Shown here: positions 11,736 through 23,195 of the stretch, piece after piece
Layout: each line of letters begins with the position of its first letter
How positions within the stretch are numbered: the first letter of the stretch is position 1
Assembly (NCBI RefSeq): GCF_012489685.1
Contig: NC_080046.1
Span: 41,503,176 to 41,567,175, forward strand
Length of the DNA stretch: 64,000 nucleotides
Reading direction: 5' to 3'
Source: Lotus japonicus
Lineage: Eukaryota; Streptophyta; Magnoliopsida; Fabales; Fabaceae
The notes under the pieces: generated by a model
What the model was told of the DNA's origin: nothing
Databases searched by the model: none
The model's input: only the letters and a program-made list of their open reading frames with translations
Made by a program: the position numbers and the translations under genes

Positions 11736-14628
11736 TCATTTGGGTTTTATATTCTTCCACAATTCATAAGGAGTCTTATTCAGAATTGGTCTCACAGAGA
11801 TTCTGTTCTGAATGTAACATGATGTGTTTAGTGCCTCTGCCCAAAAGTGCTTTGCCATGCCAGTTTCTTGGAGCATGGTTCTAGCCATCTCCTGAAGAGT
11901 TCTGTTCTTCCTCTCAACAACCTTATTTTGTTGAGGAGTTCTGGGACAAGAGAAATCATGTGCAATTCCATAGGAATCAAACAGACTCTCAAACTTGTCA
12001 TTCTTAAACTCTCCACCATGATCACTTCTGACACGCACAATCCTACAAGCCTTCTCGTTTTGCACTTGGGCAATGAAGGTAGAGAACACAGAATGAGACT
12101 CATCCTTGCGGGATAGAAATTTTACCCATGTCCAGCGGCTAAAGTCATCAACAATGACCATCCCATATCTTTTGCCACCTATAGACTCAGTTTTCACTGG
12201 TCCAAACAGGTCGATATGCAGAAGTTTCAACGGCCTTGAGGTTGAGACAACATTCTTTGCCTTAAACGGGACTTTTGTGAATTTGCCTTTCTGACATGCT
12301 TCACAAAGAGCATCTGAAGAGAACTTCAGAGCGGGTAAGCCCCTGACAAGGTTGAGCTTACTCAGCTAAGAAATCTTTCTCATACTGGCATGCCCTAACC
12401 GTCTATGTCATACCCACTGCTCCTCGTTAACAGAAAGAAGGCACTTCACATTCTGAGATTCCAACTCAGATAATCTGATCTTATAAATGTTGTTCTTCCT
12501 CTTGCTGTTAAACAGAATAGAGCCATCGATCTGACTTACAGCCCTACAAGACTTTTGATTGAAAATGACATCATAACCCTTGTCAGCTAATTGACTTATA
12601 GACAATAAGTTGTGAGTTAAGCCATCTACCAATAGAACATTATCAATGCATGGACTACTATCAACACAAATAGTACCAGTACCAACAATTTTACCCTTCT
12701 CGTTGCCACCAAGGCCAACTTCGCCACCAGGCTTAAGTTTTAGCTCTTGGAACATACGTCTTTCTCCCGTCATGTGACGCGAGCATCCACTGTCCAGATA
12801 CCATGATTGGTGTTTCAGTGGAGCGATCAAGGATATCTGCAACATAGATAATCTTATCCTTAGGTACCCACTTTCTGGGTCCTCTCTTGTTAGTTCCCTC
12901 AGAGGTTCTGATCACCTTGGGTTTCTTAACATGATAGTGTAAAGGAATTTTAGCATGATATTTAGACATGGAGAAGGTTCCCTTTTTGAGAGGGGGGTCA
13001 GCAACTTTAACAGGTAAAGGTTCAGGTAATATAGTACCAGAGGGTACAAAATGTTCATATAAAGATTTAGCCTTAGGCATAGGAGGCTCATTTCTACTGG
13101 GTCTAGAATAGCCAATGCCATACATTCCATTTCTCCTTACGCCAGAGATCATTGAAGCCATCATGCTTCTGCCTATGCTTTTAGCCAGGAATCTTTAAAA
13201 GGATTTTTCATATTTAGATTCATTCTTACTATCAGAGACATCACAAGCAACCACTTCTTCTAACTTAGCAATCTGGTTCTTAAGCACAAAGTTAGAATTT
13301 ACTAAAGCATGATTATTATTTTTCATTTCAGAAATAATTTTCTCATGTTCAGCAGAAGTCTTAGAAGTAGCAGAGAAATCCTTTTTCAACTTTTTATGCT
13401 TAGTCAATAAAGAGTTATACTTATCCATAATATCAGACAAAGCATGTTTTAGTTCAGAGGTTGAGAAAGAAGCGAATACCTCATTTTCATCATCTGAGTT
13501 AGGATCTTCCTCTGATGCTGATTCAGAGTTAGTTGCATCTTTTGACTCTGCTTCTTTGTCTTTGACAATAGCCATGAGTCCTTAAACTTCACCATCAGAG
13601 TCAACATCTTCTGACTCTGATTCATCAAAAGTTACCATCAGACTTTTCTTAGTTTTGAAGTGCTTCTTTGGCTTCTTGTCCTTTTTCAGCTTTGGACAAT
13701 CACTCTTGTAGTGTCCGGATTCTTTGCATTCAAAACAAGTGACTTCCTTGATTGAGGACTTCTTCTGGCCAGATGAGGATTCAAACTTTCCTTTGGCCTT
13801 TCCAGAGCCTCTGTATTTGCTCTGCCTGTGCTTTCAGATGCGGTTGAGCCTTTTGGAGATCAGAGTCAGCTCATCTTCATCAGAATCTTCTGATGCTTCT
13901 TCATATTCTTCTGCTTCGGCTTGGAGAGCTTTCGACTTCTCAGATTTGGATTTCAAGGCTATAGACTTCTTCCTCAGATCCTGCATTTCTGAGCGCTTCA
14001 GTTCATGACATTTCAGTATGCTGATGAGTTCTTCTAAACTCATTCGCTCAACATCTCTTGTGAGCTCTATTGAAGTCACTGAAGGCATCCAACTTTCAGG
14101 AAGACTTCTAATAACCCTTATGACATGATCTTTTGTAGTGTAGCTTTTGTTGAGAGGTCTTAATCCAGCTACAAGCAACTGAAATCTGGAAAACATATCC
14201 TCAATGGACTCGTTAGGTTCCATGATGAAGGATTCATACTTCTGAATCAAGGACAACACCTTTGATTCTTTCACTTTCTTGTTTCCTTCATGGGACATTT
14301 TCAAGGATTCAAAGATACTCTTAGCAAACTCACGATCTGTAATCTTCTGGTACTCTTCATAGGAAATAACACTAAGAAGAATAGCTCTAGCTTTGTGGTG
14401 CTGTGAGTAAATCTTCTTTTGCTCAGCAGTCATCTCTGATCTGGAAATCTTCTTGCCATCAGCATCAACTGGACGCTCGTAGCCATCCATAATGATATCC
14501 CAGAGATCTGCGTCGAAGCCCAGAAAGAAACTTTTTATTCTGTCTTTCCAATATTCGAACCTTTGACCATCGAACATAGGAGGCTTTGCATTGTAACCAT
14601 CTTTTTGGGTTTCACTGGTGGTAGCCAT
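11736..14628 (-). pseudogene. Copia-2 gag-protease-integrase polyprotein remnant
   Basis: The gag ATG is at 14628 (minus); the start MATTSETQ and a UBN2-type gag run to about 13834. A CCHC knuckle (CFECKESGHYKSDCPK) lies near 13690-13735. A spacer follows, then protease with the DSG active site near 12790 (WYLDSGCSRHMTG). The GAG-pre-integrase region is at about 12430-12600. The integrase core is at 12230-11736, with HIDLFGPV, VRSDHGGEFKN and a TPQQNKVVERKNRT glutamate motif. Frameshifts and stops separate gag, spacer and pol. Compared with a full polyprotein, RT and RNase H are absent. Confidence 0.8.
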
Positions 14629-14701
14629 TTGTTTTTCACACCGGCCCAGATCACTGAACACTGTTAGGTGTGGTAATCAGAACTTGCGCTCTGATACCAA
14701 T

Positions 14702-15913
14702 TGAAGGTATGAAAAACGATAGAAAGGGGGGGAGTTTGAATAGCGTTTTCAGAATAAAACTTCCCACTTAAGATTTTAAAAAATCTTTCGAGACACAAGT
14801 AAAGTGCTTAAGATAAGAGATGAGAAAAGCACACAAGGATTTTATCCTGGTTCACTTGATGAATCACTCAAGCTAGTCCAGTCCACCCGTGAAGGTGATT
14901 TCTTCCTTCTTATAATGAAGGCAATTCACTAATCAAAGATTTGTTACAACTGCACTTGAAACCTACAAGTGACTAACAATACACTGACTTAGCTCACACT
15001 AAGATTCACTCTCTTAGTCTTCTCTAGGATCCGATCAACCTTGATCTCCTAAAGGTAAACTAAACAACTGTTTAAAAGATATTGTTTACAAAGAGATTGC
15101 GTCTGAAAAGCTTATAGTAAACACAATGAATTCGATGAAGAAAGATTGCTTAGAAGATTTGGATATTGCTTGCACGTATGAGTTTCTTCGAACGCATCTT
15201 TCAGTCTTCTGCCTCTATATATACTCCAAGGATTAGGGTTTGAACATTGCATGGGAATACTACCGTTGGAGGGCAGATCTGGGATTTCCAGCTTCTGTTG
15301 TGGCTGAGAATGTTAGGTTAGGTCGTCAGGATAGTACACTTACTTTTGTACTTTGGATAGTGACGTGACCTTTAACCTTGTTGACTTCTGATCAGAGGAA
15401 TGCTTCGTGTTGGAACTTATGAAGCTTGTTGATCAGAGTCAGAGGAAAGCATGGATCCTCTGACCATTGTGTCTTCTGATTCTGAACTCAGAGGAGAAGT
15501 GCTTGGTCTTCAGAGCCAGTTTGCTTCTGGACTTCATAGACTACACTTTTCAGCTTCTGGATCTTCAGAGTCTTCTAAACCATCAGAGCTTCTGACCTTC
15601 AGAGTGTCTGGGTTATCAGAACGTCTGGATCTTCAGAACTTCAAGTGAGTTGAGTCCACATCAGAGCTTGACTATCTTCAGATCTTCTGAAGCTTTTCTA
15701 CTGTTCAGTTTGAACATAGAGATTGCGAAAGCGTTGCTAGGGTCACTCTTTAAGCAAAGTGCTTCTAATTTGTGTGAGATTAGATCAAGGTCAGAGCCTG
15801 TCATGAACACACTAAGAAAATATGTTAGAGTACCATAATTGTTCATACTAAAACGTTAACTTGTAATCATCAAAACATAGAGTTGTACTACAAGATCAAA
15901 ACTTGATCTTACA
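14702..15913 (-). repeat. Copia-2 5' LTR
   Basis: 1,212-bp LTR, TGAAGG...TTACA, oriented to the minus strand because the PBS lies just below 14702. It matches the solo LTR at 9617-10825. Its outer edge (15913) abuts Copia-1 RT sequence; the next five bases (atgca) have no matching duplicate seen. Confidence 0.85.
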
Positions 15914-17064
15914 ATGCAAACTACAACGATCCATTTATGGATTAAAGCAAGCTTCTAGAAGCTGGAACCTCCGTTTTGATGAAGTTGTACAAAATCTTGG
16001 TTTCATTAAAAATAAGGATAAACCTTGTGTCTACAAAAGGATTAGTGGTTGCACAATTGTTTTTCTAGTTTTGTATGTGGATGACATACTACTGATTGCA
16101 AATGACATTCCTACCCTTCAATCTGTGAAGATTTGGTTAGGAAAGTGTTTTTCCATGAAAGACTTAGGCGAAGCAACCTATGTATTGGGTATTAGGATCT
16201 ATAGAGATAGATCTAAGAGGTTACTTGGTCAAAGTCAAAGTACATACATTGATAAAGTGTTGAAACGATTCAACATGCAAAATCTCAAGAAAGGATCTTT
16301 TGCCTATGTCACATGGAATCAGCCTTTCAAAGGCTCAGTCTCCTTCCAATAAGGAAGAGAGAGAACACATGAGTAAGATTCCATATGCCTCGGTAGTTGG
16401 ATCTATAATGTATGCAATGTTATGTACTCGACCAGATATCTCGTATGCACTAAGCGTAACGAGTAGATACTAGTCAGATCCCGGTGAAGGTCACTGGATT
16501 GCTGTTAAGAATATCCTTAAGTACTTAAGAAGGACTAAGGAGACATTCTTGGTATATGGAGGGGAAGATGAGCTAAGTGTAGTAGGTTACACTGACACTA
16601 GCTTTCAAACTGACAAAGTTGACTCGAGATCGCAATCGGGTTACGTGTTTTATTTAAATGGCGGCGCTGTGAGCTGGAAGAGTTCAAAGCAAGAGACGGT
16701 TGTTGATTCTACCACAGAGGCTGAGTATATTGTTGCTTCAAATGCATCAAAGGAAGCGGTTTGGATCAAGAAGTTCATTATCGAACTTGGTGTGGTTCCT
16801 AGCATCGTGGGTCCAATGAGTCTCTATTATGATAACAATGGAGCCATTGCACAAGCTAAGGAACCTAGATCCCATCAACGATACAAACATGTACTTAGAA
16901 GGTTTCATCTCATTCGAGAAATAATTGGTAGAGGAGAAGTGAAAATATGCAAAGTGCATACTGATGATAATGTTGCTGACCCCTTGACTAAGCCTCTTGC
17001 ACAACAGAAGCATAATAGTCACACTAGCGCAATATGCACTAAGCTTATGCATGATTGGCTCTAG
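15914..17064 (+). pseudogene. Copia-1 RT (C-terminal half) and RNase H remnant
   Basis: Resumption of Copia-1 pol. RT motifs RSIYGLKQASR (about 15928) and LYVDDILL (YVDD catalytic box, about 16071) are clear. A frameshift near 16345 and a stop near 16470 follow. RNase H runs from about 16549 to 17064 with YTDTSFQTD, STTEAEYI and DNNGAI acidic motifs, ending at TAG 17062-17064. The N-terminal half of RT is not present upstream. Confidence 0.85.
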
Positions 17065-17977
17065 TTCTAGTGGGAGATCGTTATTATATGCACTTATATC
17101 CAACATATTCTTGACATATTTCGTTTCATTTTATTATTATTAATAAATGCATTTCAGTTTAATATTTCTATAAATAATATTAACGTCTATGGAATAGTAT
17201 ATACAAATTTGTAAGACGTTGAGTAGTAGACTTAACTATGAGATTCTAAAAAATACTATTCTTAAATGTTGTCCCTAGTCATTATTAATATCTGGGCAAT
17301 ATTAAGACTAGTGCGTGAGTGATTAATGATCTAAATCTCATAGGTCATGGACATGAGATGTCAAGTCTTCACGCGGGCACACATTAAGAGTAATGGGGTG
17401 CTGGACTGACCCACCATGAGAACGTAACATGAATCGTTACGTGAATGTCATAAACGTTCTCATTGTGACAATGGTATATGTAATCTTTTGACTTGAAGTC
17501 ACTACGATTCCTACATGAGTAGTCTTATATTTTAATGTCGTCAAACATTACCCGTAATAAGGTAATTATAAAGACGATTATTGGGTATAGCACGAATCAT
17601 GTGGAGGAATGTGAGTGATGTAGATAGGATTTGTCCCTCCTATGTAACGGGAGTAAATATCTACATGCCACTTGATAGAGTAAGACTTTGAAATGCATGG
17701 TCATGCTCAAAAAGGGTAAATATGAGATATTTATTTCTGGAAAGTCTTCTCGGGTATCGAGGAACATAAATTGAACATACAAGGATGACACATTCATGCC
17801 TTGGTTCAATTAGATATAAGGACAAAGGATTAGATCATATAAAATGCTTGTCAAAAGGTATACTATGTCGGTGCAAGGGCATTCTTAATATTTAGGTCAT
17901 AGTGATGTATTGCTAGATACCGCTCATTATTAGTGATATTAAATATACTTGATTAAGCTCAAGTGCAAGTGAGAGAT
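17065..17977 (+). other. Copia-1 3' non-coding region
   Basis: About 0.9 kb between RNase H and the 3' LTR. It opens with ctagtgggagatcg, which resembles a Copia polypurine tract placed directly after the coding region; a second tract (gtgagagat) sits right before the LTR at 17978. No coding signal. Confidence 0.6.
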
Positions 17978-18429
17978 TGTTGGTATATGTACTAGTAGCT
18001 TAATATTTATATTTAAATATTACAACCTAAGTATGTAAGACATACCTATAGGGTCACACGCATAGGATTAGTCCACTAAAAAAAATCTTATTGGATAAGC
18101 CCAAGTAAGCTCCAACAAGGATTAGGGTTAACCTCATTGAGGAGGCTTATAAATAGAGCATGAGATGCTAAAACCTTTATTAGATATTATACACTCTTGC
18201 CTTTGCTAGTACAAAGAGTCGTAAGGGAGATCTAGTGGGAGAATCCGCGTGGACTACTGTAGAGACAAGGCTACTAGTGCTTTGTTTGCCAAACTGTCTT
18301 CAAGAGGTAATCCTTATTACCCCTTTACGTGTTTGATTGCAACATGAATTTTGAAACAAGCATTTTGCAAGATCTTCTCATATAGGGAATTTTATTCCGC
18401 TGCGGTAATCAACCGCATGATTCCCTTCA
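17978..18429 (+). repeat. Copia-1 3' LTR
   Basis: 452-bp LTR matching 2695-3162, with a ~16-bp deletion relative to it near 18100. Ends CCCTTCA, after which LINE-A ORF2 resumes (gatacttctttctgg). Confidence 0.85.
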
Positions 18430-19315
18430 GATACTTCTTTCTGGTTTAGCTCTTGGTGCAGCTCAGTTCCTTTCTGCCAGGTCGTTCCATTTGTGGATAT
18501 TCATGATCTTGACATTAGAATCTGTGATGTGTGGGATGGAGCAGCGTGGAAGTTGGACAGGTTGTGGACGGGTTTTCGGGAGGAATTTGTTCGGTTATTA
18601 GAAGAGTATCCTGTCAGATTAAATGATCATGTTGAGGACAGAATTCGTTGGACTGGCCATATCTCAAGTGAATACTCGACAACTTCTGGATACTCTTGGC
18701 TTATGCAACAACGTGAGGACTTGGCCTTAGCTGGTTTGAGTATTGACGCTTGTTGGAAGTGGATTTGGAGTGTCAAACTCCCTTTGAAGTGTGTGTTCTT
18801 TATTTGGTTAGTTGTGTTAGAAGCCCTTCCTACTAACAACCTGCGTTTTCGTCGGGGGATGGGTACCTCTGCGAGCTGCTCTCTCTGCAATGGGGGAGAT
18901 GAAATGGTGGTCCACTGCCTTCGTGGTTGTGTTCATGCTATGGACACTTGAGAAAGAGGTGGTTTCGACACGTGTACTGCGCTGTTCCGTTCTGTGGATG
19001 CTCGTCTTGAATCCATGGTCTCATGCAGTCTTCTAACCTGCGAGCAGCTTCCTCTTTGTGGTGGATTTGGAGAGCTAGAAACTCCAAGTGTGTCGCTGGT
19101 ATTTTGATTGCTAGCCAGCATGTTGCGTTGAATATTGCGAGTATGGCCAGCTCCCCACTGCGTTGTATGGAAGCGCACTTTGCATGAATGTGCGATTCTG
19201 AATACCGATGGTAGTGTTATGGGTAGTCCAAGCTGTAGTGGGTTTGGTGGCTGCTTGCGAGAAAACACTAGAAAATGGCTAAGAGGTTACTTTGGGTTCT
19301 ATAATGCTTCCAATT

Positions 19316-19734
19316 GTGGCTTCGTGATTGCTTCACAGTGGTAAATATCAGGAAAGTCCATTATGGTCTATCTTTATACCTGTTGCCTAACTTCTGCTCT
19401 TACGGCCTGTGAACTGTGACACTTTTGCTGCTAAATCGTGCTCCTTTCGCTGATGTTGGGCTCGCTGTGATTGGAATGAGCTACTCTGGCTCGTCGAGAA
19501 TCCCTGATTTGTGTCCACTTTGCGGAAGTGCAGACCTTCTTGTGCTGCTGTCATGTGCGCTCTTATCATTGTTGCTGGTTTTTGCCTTTTGCACGCTGTT
19601 TTGTGCCAGGGATACATATCTATTTATTTTGTTTAGTTGTTGTATGTTAAGTGTTTTGTTAGTAGCTAGTTTTTAGACTTTTGTTGTTGCTGTGCTATTT
19701 GCCTACATTATGTAGGTTGTAACTCAAACTATGT

Positions 19735-19797
<63 letters not shown>

Positions 19798-19810
19798 CTC
19801 TTTTCGAAAA
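19316..19810 (+). mobile_element. Insert in LINE-A RNase H, probably a LINE 3' fragment
   Basis: Interrupts LINE-A RNase H between its first and second halves. It ends with a long TA run, then ttctcttttcg and an A tract, as in 5'-truncated LINE copies. The interior has no domain I recognise, and a convincing TSD was not seen, so the class is a guess. Confidence 0.45.
19741..19795. repeat. (TA)27 microsatellite
   Basis: Uninterrupted TA dinucleotide run of 55 bases, just upstream of the A tract of the insert in LINE-A. Long perfect runs like this are usually length-variable. Confidence 0.95.
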
Positions 19811-20218
19811 AAAAAATATTCTTCATCTTGAATTACTGGCCATTTTTCATGGATTGACGTTAGCATGGGATTGTAATCTTCGTATTATTGAATGCCAATC
19901 GGATTCTTTGGAGGTGGTGTCTCTCGTCAACTCCCCTCCTTCCCTGCGGCATGAGTTTGCTAGTTTGATTTGGGACATCAAGGACCTCATTAGCCCACCT
20001 TGGAGGGTAGAGCTTCATCACATCTTGAGAGAAGGAAATTTTTGTGTTGATTTCCTGGCTAAGCATGGAGCTGCTCATAACCAAGATTTGTAGGTCGTTG
20101 ATATCCCTCTTGAGGGTATGGGCATGTTGCTTTTAGCAGATGCTAGAGGTGTGCCTCACTTGAGGCCTTAGCTGTTTTTCTTTCTTTTTGACATGTACCA
20201 AAAAAAAATCTTCTTTAA

Positions 20219-20995
20219 TTTATCTTATAATCCTAAATTAAAGATAGATGCCAAAGACCATACCAAATTAAAGATACATTCAATAATATTTTGTTTCAAT
20301 AAAAATATTTTATTGACTTTTTATCTTATTAAGATAAGATTTATTCATAAATTCTTAAAATCTAAAATAAAATAAAAATTTAATCAGTCATTTATTTTAT
20401 TTTGATTTGATTTTTTTAAAACAATATTTCGGAATAAATGAGTGGTAGGATTAAGAATCGCTATAAAAATATTTGGGAAATCAAGAAATAAGATAGAAAA
20501 TCTAAAATTCTTAGTTACACCTCTACTAAAAAAAACTATAATAAAATACGTAAGTTGGCAAAGGAGGAAAAAAAAATTGGGTTGTTGCCCCTGCCGGCTC
20601 GTTAGATACCTTAGTTACACCTCTACTCTTAAGGTGACATTTAATCTTAATAGCTTACGAGGGCTATTTAGTACACCAAATAGAAAAAGTAAAAGACAAA
20701 TTTAAAAAAATGCAAATGAAATAAAAGAAAAAGTAAAGATAAATCTATCGAACAAAACCCCTCATTTAAAAATTTGTAGAAGCACGATGAGGCACTCATT
20801 GTTTGATCTATTAAAAATGTTCACTAATTTTTTATTTTTTTTATCAAGGTATCCTCATAAGCAGTCAATTATGAGAATAATTTCTTACGGAGGAAAATCA
20901 CATTGACTAGGAATCGAACCATCGAGCTTATATGTTGAAGAATATTCATAAAATGTTACAAAAATACATACTTCAGCAAGAAATTTGAAACTATA
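20219..20995. other. AT-rich intergenic stretch, nothing recognised
   Basis: Follows the right TSD of LINE-A. A phrase ttagttacacctctact occurs twice (about 20511 and 20612). No gene, TIR or LTR signal could be supported. Confidence 0.5.
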
Positions 20996-21004
20996 TAAAG
21001 TCTT

Positions 21005-21226
21005 GATGACCCCTAATGTGGACCACTTTTAAAGTGGTCTAATTTTAGACTACTTTTTTTAACCTGCTATAATAGGTCAATACATTTTTTTAAAAGAAAT
21101 TTAATATATGACAAATTTTTAATGATATTTTTTCTTAAAAAAAATAATGTATTAACCTGCTATACCCAGTCAAAGTAGGTGGTGTAAAATTACACCACCT
21201 AAAAAAGGTGCATATTAGGTTCTCCC
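21005..21226. mobile_element. 222-bp MULE-type MITE
   Basis: Flanked by the 9-bp repeat taaagtctt (20996-21004 and 21227-21235). Ends are imperfect inverted repeats of ~70 bp: CCTAATGTGGACC on the left against CCTAATATGCACC on the opposite strand at the right, both followed by AACCTGCTATA or its equivalent further in. The 9-bp TSD fits a Mutator-derived MITE. No coding content. Confidence 0.7.
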
Positions 21227-21729
21227 TAAAGTCTTATATGGACATCTGCATCAGTCATCTTCATCCATTGAATGTACAGACTTGTAATTTGTTTTTCCCT
21301 CTACATCTTCCAGCTGGAGGCCCTGTAGCCACACATAAAATAGAAAGCTTGTCAAGCGTACAAGACAAAAAAAAAATCATATTTTTCCGTTGTATATATG
21401 GTTAAAAGTTAAAACAATAAAACTTAAATTAAAAATAAGAAAACGTCCGAGCCACGACCATCACTAGACAACAAATGAGCAAATAAAGTAAGGAAACAAG
21501 TCAAACAAAATTGAAGTCTCCATGAGTTCAAAAAAAAAAAAAGTCTCCATGAAATATCCCCTACATCACTTCTACTAATTAAATTATATATATATTTTAA
21601 AAATTTAATGACTATATTTTTTTAATGTAATAATTATATGTTTTTTTTACACTCCTAGTATATAGAATCCATTTCATCAATAAACTTTAAAAAACATATT
21701 TTGATTTTTATAAATTAATTTAATCAAAT

Positions 21730-21985
21730 GCCAAATTGTTGCTGTCAGTGATGTCAGTGCATATAAATGAATTTCTTATTGAAATCATGATGACTAAATT
21801 TCAAAAAAATCAGTTTATCCATGTCCAACGTGAGAGAAACAATTCAGCAGATTATTTAGCTCGTGAGGGGGCGAGAACGAATGCGGTGTCAAGTGTGGAA
21901 GATGCCTCCTTTCTTTGCTTATGTGTCCCTGTACTTGGATGCAATTAGCTAGTTTTTATGTTTTGTTGTTATTTCCTCCTCTAGC
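21730..21985 (+). mobile_element. LINE RNase H C-terminal fragment
   Basis: The frame at 21736-21948 carries FIHVQRERNNSADYLAREGA, the end of a LINE RNase H domain. The preceding domain is absent. It is followed by a T-rich tail and gcaaaataaaa, so this is a 5'-truncated LINE copy. Confidence 0.6.
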
Positions 21986-22015
21986 AAAATAAAATCTCTT
22001 GTTGAAAGAGATTAA

Positions 22016-22181
22016 TTTTTATGCACCGACAATGTAAAAAGTTTTACAGAGTGATTAAATCACATCAACTTCTATTTCATATTTTAAATATTATTAAATT
22101 TAAAATTAATCATGAGCTAGCAAAATAAGGGATGTGATTGAATGACAGTGTAATATTTATTTACACGGTTAATACATAGAA
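22016..22181. mobile_element. ~166-bp MITE
   Basis: Inverted ends TTTTTATGCACCG and, on the opposite strand, TTTCTATGTATT, extended by matching inner blocks (gttttacagagtg / cactgtaatattt and aatcacatc on both sides). Flanked by ATTAA on both sides. It resembles a MITE common in legume genomes; that family link is from memory. Confidence 0.5.
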
Positions 22182-23187
22182 ATTAAATTTTTTAAATTTA
22201 TATAGGTATTAATATATAAATACCTATATTACAAGAAAACAACATATTTGTCCCCTTAGGATAGCTCAAGTCGTAGGAGCTGAGGGACATATGGTGTAAC
22301 ATCCCGATTTCCGGGTGTCACTTTAGTAACCAAAAATAAACTTTACGCGGAAAACAGGTAATTTTTTTTTCGTTTGATTCTTTTAAATTAAAGCGATAAA
22401 GAATAAAGACATAACCCAACACTAACTAACCAATATACAAATATATACACATGTACAGCCTCAGCTGCTGTGAGACCCAAGATTTTAAGCTTAGAATAAA
22501 TTAGTGAAATTCCTTATTAACGAATAAGTTTGATGTATCGTGAAGGGAAAACCTGAACAAGAGTTTATTGGATGAAATGAATTTATGAAGGAGAAGGTTC
22601 AGGAAAAGTTCAAGGATTTTATCAAAACCGATAAGAGTTATAGCACGACTAATATCCGCCTAAGCCTAGGTCAAAGACACTAGTAAATAGCTAATTTACA
22701 CTTTAGGACGCGATGGAAACTAATTCCAAAAATCTCCAGAGAAATGTTAGAATTTCTCTTATTCGTCTATAAACAAGTATTTCGATGCGAAACCCTGGAA
22801 TGTACGAACGTCAAATTCCAATTCTCGGAAGTTTGCCGAAACGGAATCCCTGATAGTTCAGAAACCCTAAAATCTACGGACGATGAAGACTTTTTGTATT
22901 CGGAGCTTCAAACGAAGATTCCACTCGCGTACACCCATTTCTCTTGATGTTTCCAATCTTTCTTCAGAAGGAAGTTTCTGCATCCAAGGTCAATATCATA
23001 AAGTGCATAAAGTGCATTTTTAATGCCGGTAAGCATTAAAAACAAGCCTCGAAAACCAAAAATCATACTGATATTTCTTTGAAGAATTAGAAGATTCAAC
23101 GGGAAGGATATCGTGTCTAAAATACGTTGGAATCAGTAGGAAAAATCGGAATCGCGAAATAATCATTTTTCCGCATTTTCCAAATCC

Positions 23188-23195
23188 TATAAATA
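23188..23195 (+). promoter_or_regulatory. TATA box of inner solo LTR
   Basis: tataaata about 720 bp from the LTR start, followed by a GAGA-rich stretch (about 23235-23275). The outer LTR has the matching element on the minus strand at 29486-29494, about 690 bp from its own start. Confidence 0.6.

Larger units (their letters stand above)
11736..15913 (-). mobile_element. Copia-2: truncated Sirevirus-like Ty1/Copia element
   Basis: Minus-strand element with only its 5' LTR (14702-15913), a PBS matching initiator Met-tRNA (ctctgatacca on the plus strand, 14690-14700), gag, protease and integrase. The reading stops in or just after integrase (11736); RT, RNase H and the 3' LTR are gone. A ~38-bp duplicate of the last integrase stretch lies at 11700-11737 and 11756-11793. 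The gag/CCHC arrangement and long LTR fit the Sirevirus lineage; this lineage call is from memory of family features. Confidence 0.8.
2695..18429 (+). mobile_element. Copia-1: degraded Ty1/Copia retrotransposon hosting nested elements
   Basis: LTRs at 2695-3162 and 17978-18429 start TGTTGG and end CCCTTCA and are clearly the same sequence with small indels. A primer-binding site matching initiator tRNA-Met (tggtatcagag) follows the left LTR at 3164-3174, and a purine-rich tract (gtgagagat) precedes the right LTR. Gag and protease lie at 6329-7515, while the second half of RT plus RNase H lies at 15914-17064. GAG-pre-integrase, integrase and the first half of RT are missing, replaced by LINE-B and the truncated Copia-2. 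The 5 bases flanking the two LTRs differ (ctgtc and gatac), so no TSD is seen. Confidence 0.85.
18430..20093 (+). pseudogene. LINE-A ORF2 C-terminal part (zf-RVT and RNase H)
   Basis: The zf-RVT domain runs about 18640-18940: an SGYSWLMQ start, a WKWIWSVKLPLKCVFFIWL core, and CSLCNGGDEMVVHCLRGC as zinc-binding end. RNase H begins near 19195 (ILNTDGSVMGSPSCSGFGG). It is broken at about 19316 by a ~490-bp insert, and resumes near 19815 (HLELLAIFHGLTLAWD, then ECQSDSLEVV, then HHILREGNFCVDFLAKHGA) to a stop at 20091-20093. This is the C-terminal end of the LINE that starts at 258. Confidence 0.8.
258..20206 (+). mobile_element. LINE-A: L1-type non-LTR retrotransposon split by nested insertions
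   Basis: The 12-bp direct repeat aatcttctttaa occurs at 246-257 and again at 20207-20218, directly after an A tract preceded by acatgtacc. This marks both ends of one insertion. From the left the element holds ORF1 (DUF4283-like domain plus CCHC knuckle, to about 2010) and an endonuclease-like start of ORF2 (about 2060-2694). It resumes at 18430 with the zf-RVT domain, then an RNase H domain and the A-rich 3' end. A 15.7-kb Copia complex sits between 2695 and 18429. The reverse transcriptase that should lie between endonuclease and zf-RVT is missing. Coding parts have stops and frameshifts, so the element is dead. Confidence 0.85.

Noticed and set aside
9617..15913. Two similar LTRs read as one complete Copia-2
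   Set aside because: The left LTR has its own TSD (ttcgt on both sides) and LINE-B sequence follows it; the flanks of the supposed whole do not match.
22260..22280. tRNA gene (A box)
   Set aside because: A and B boxes belong to a SINE; no cloverleaf or anticodon arm can be formed.
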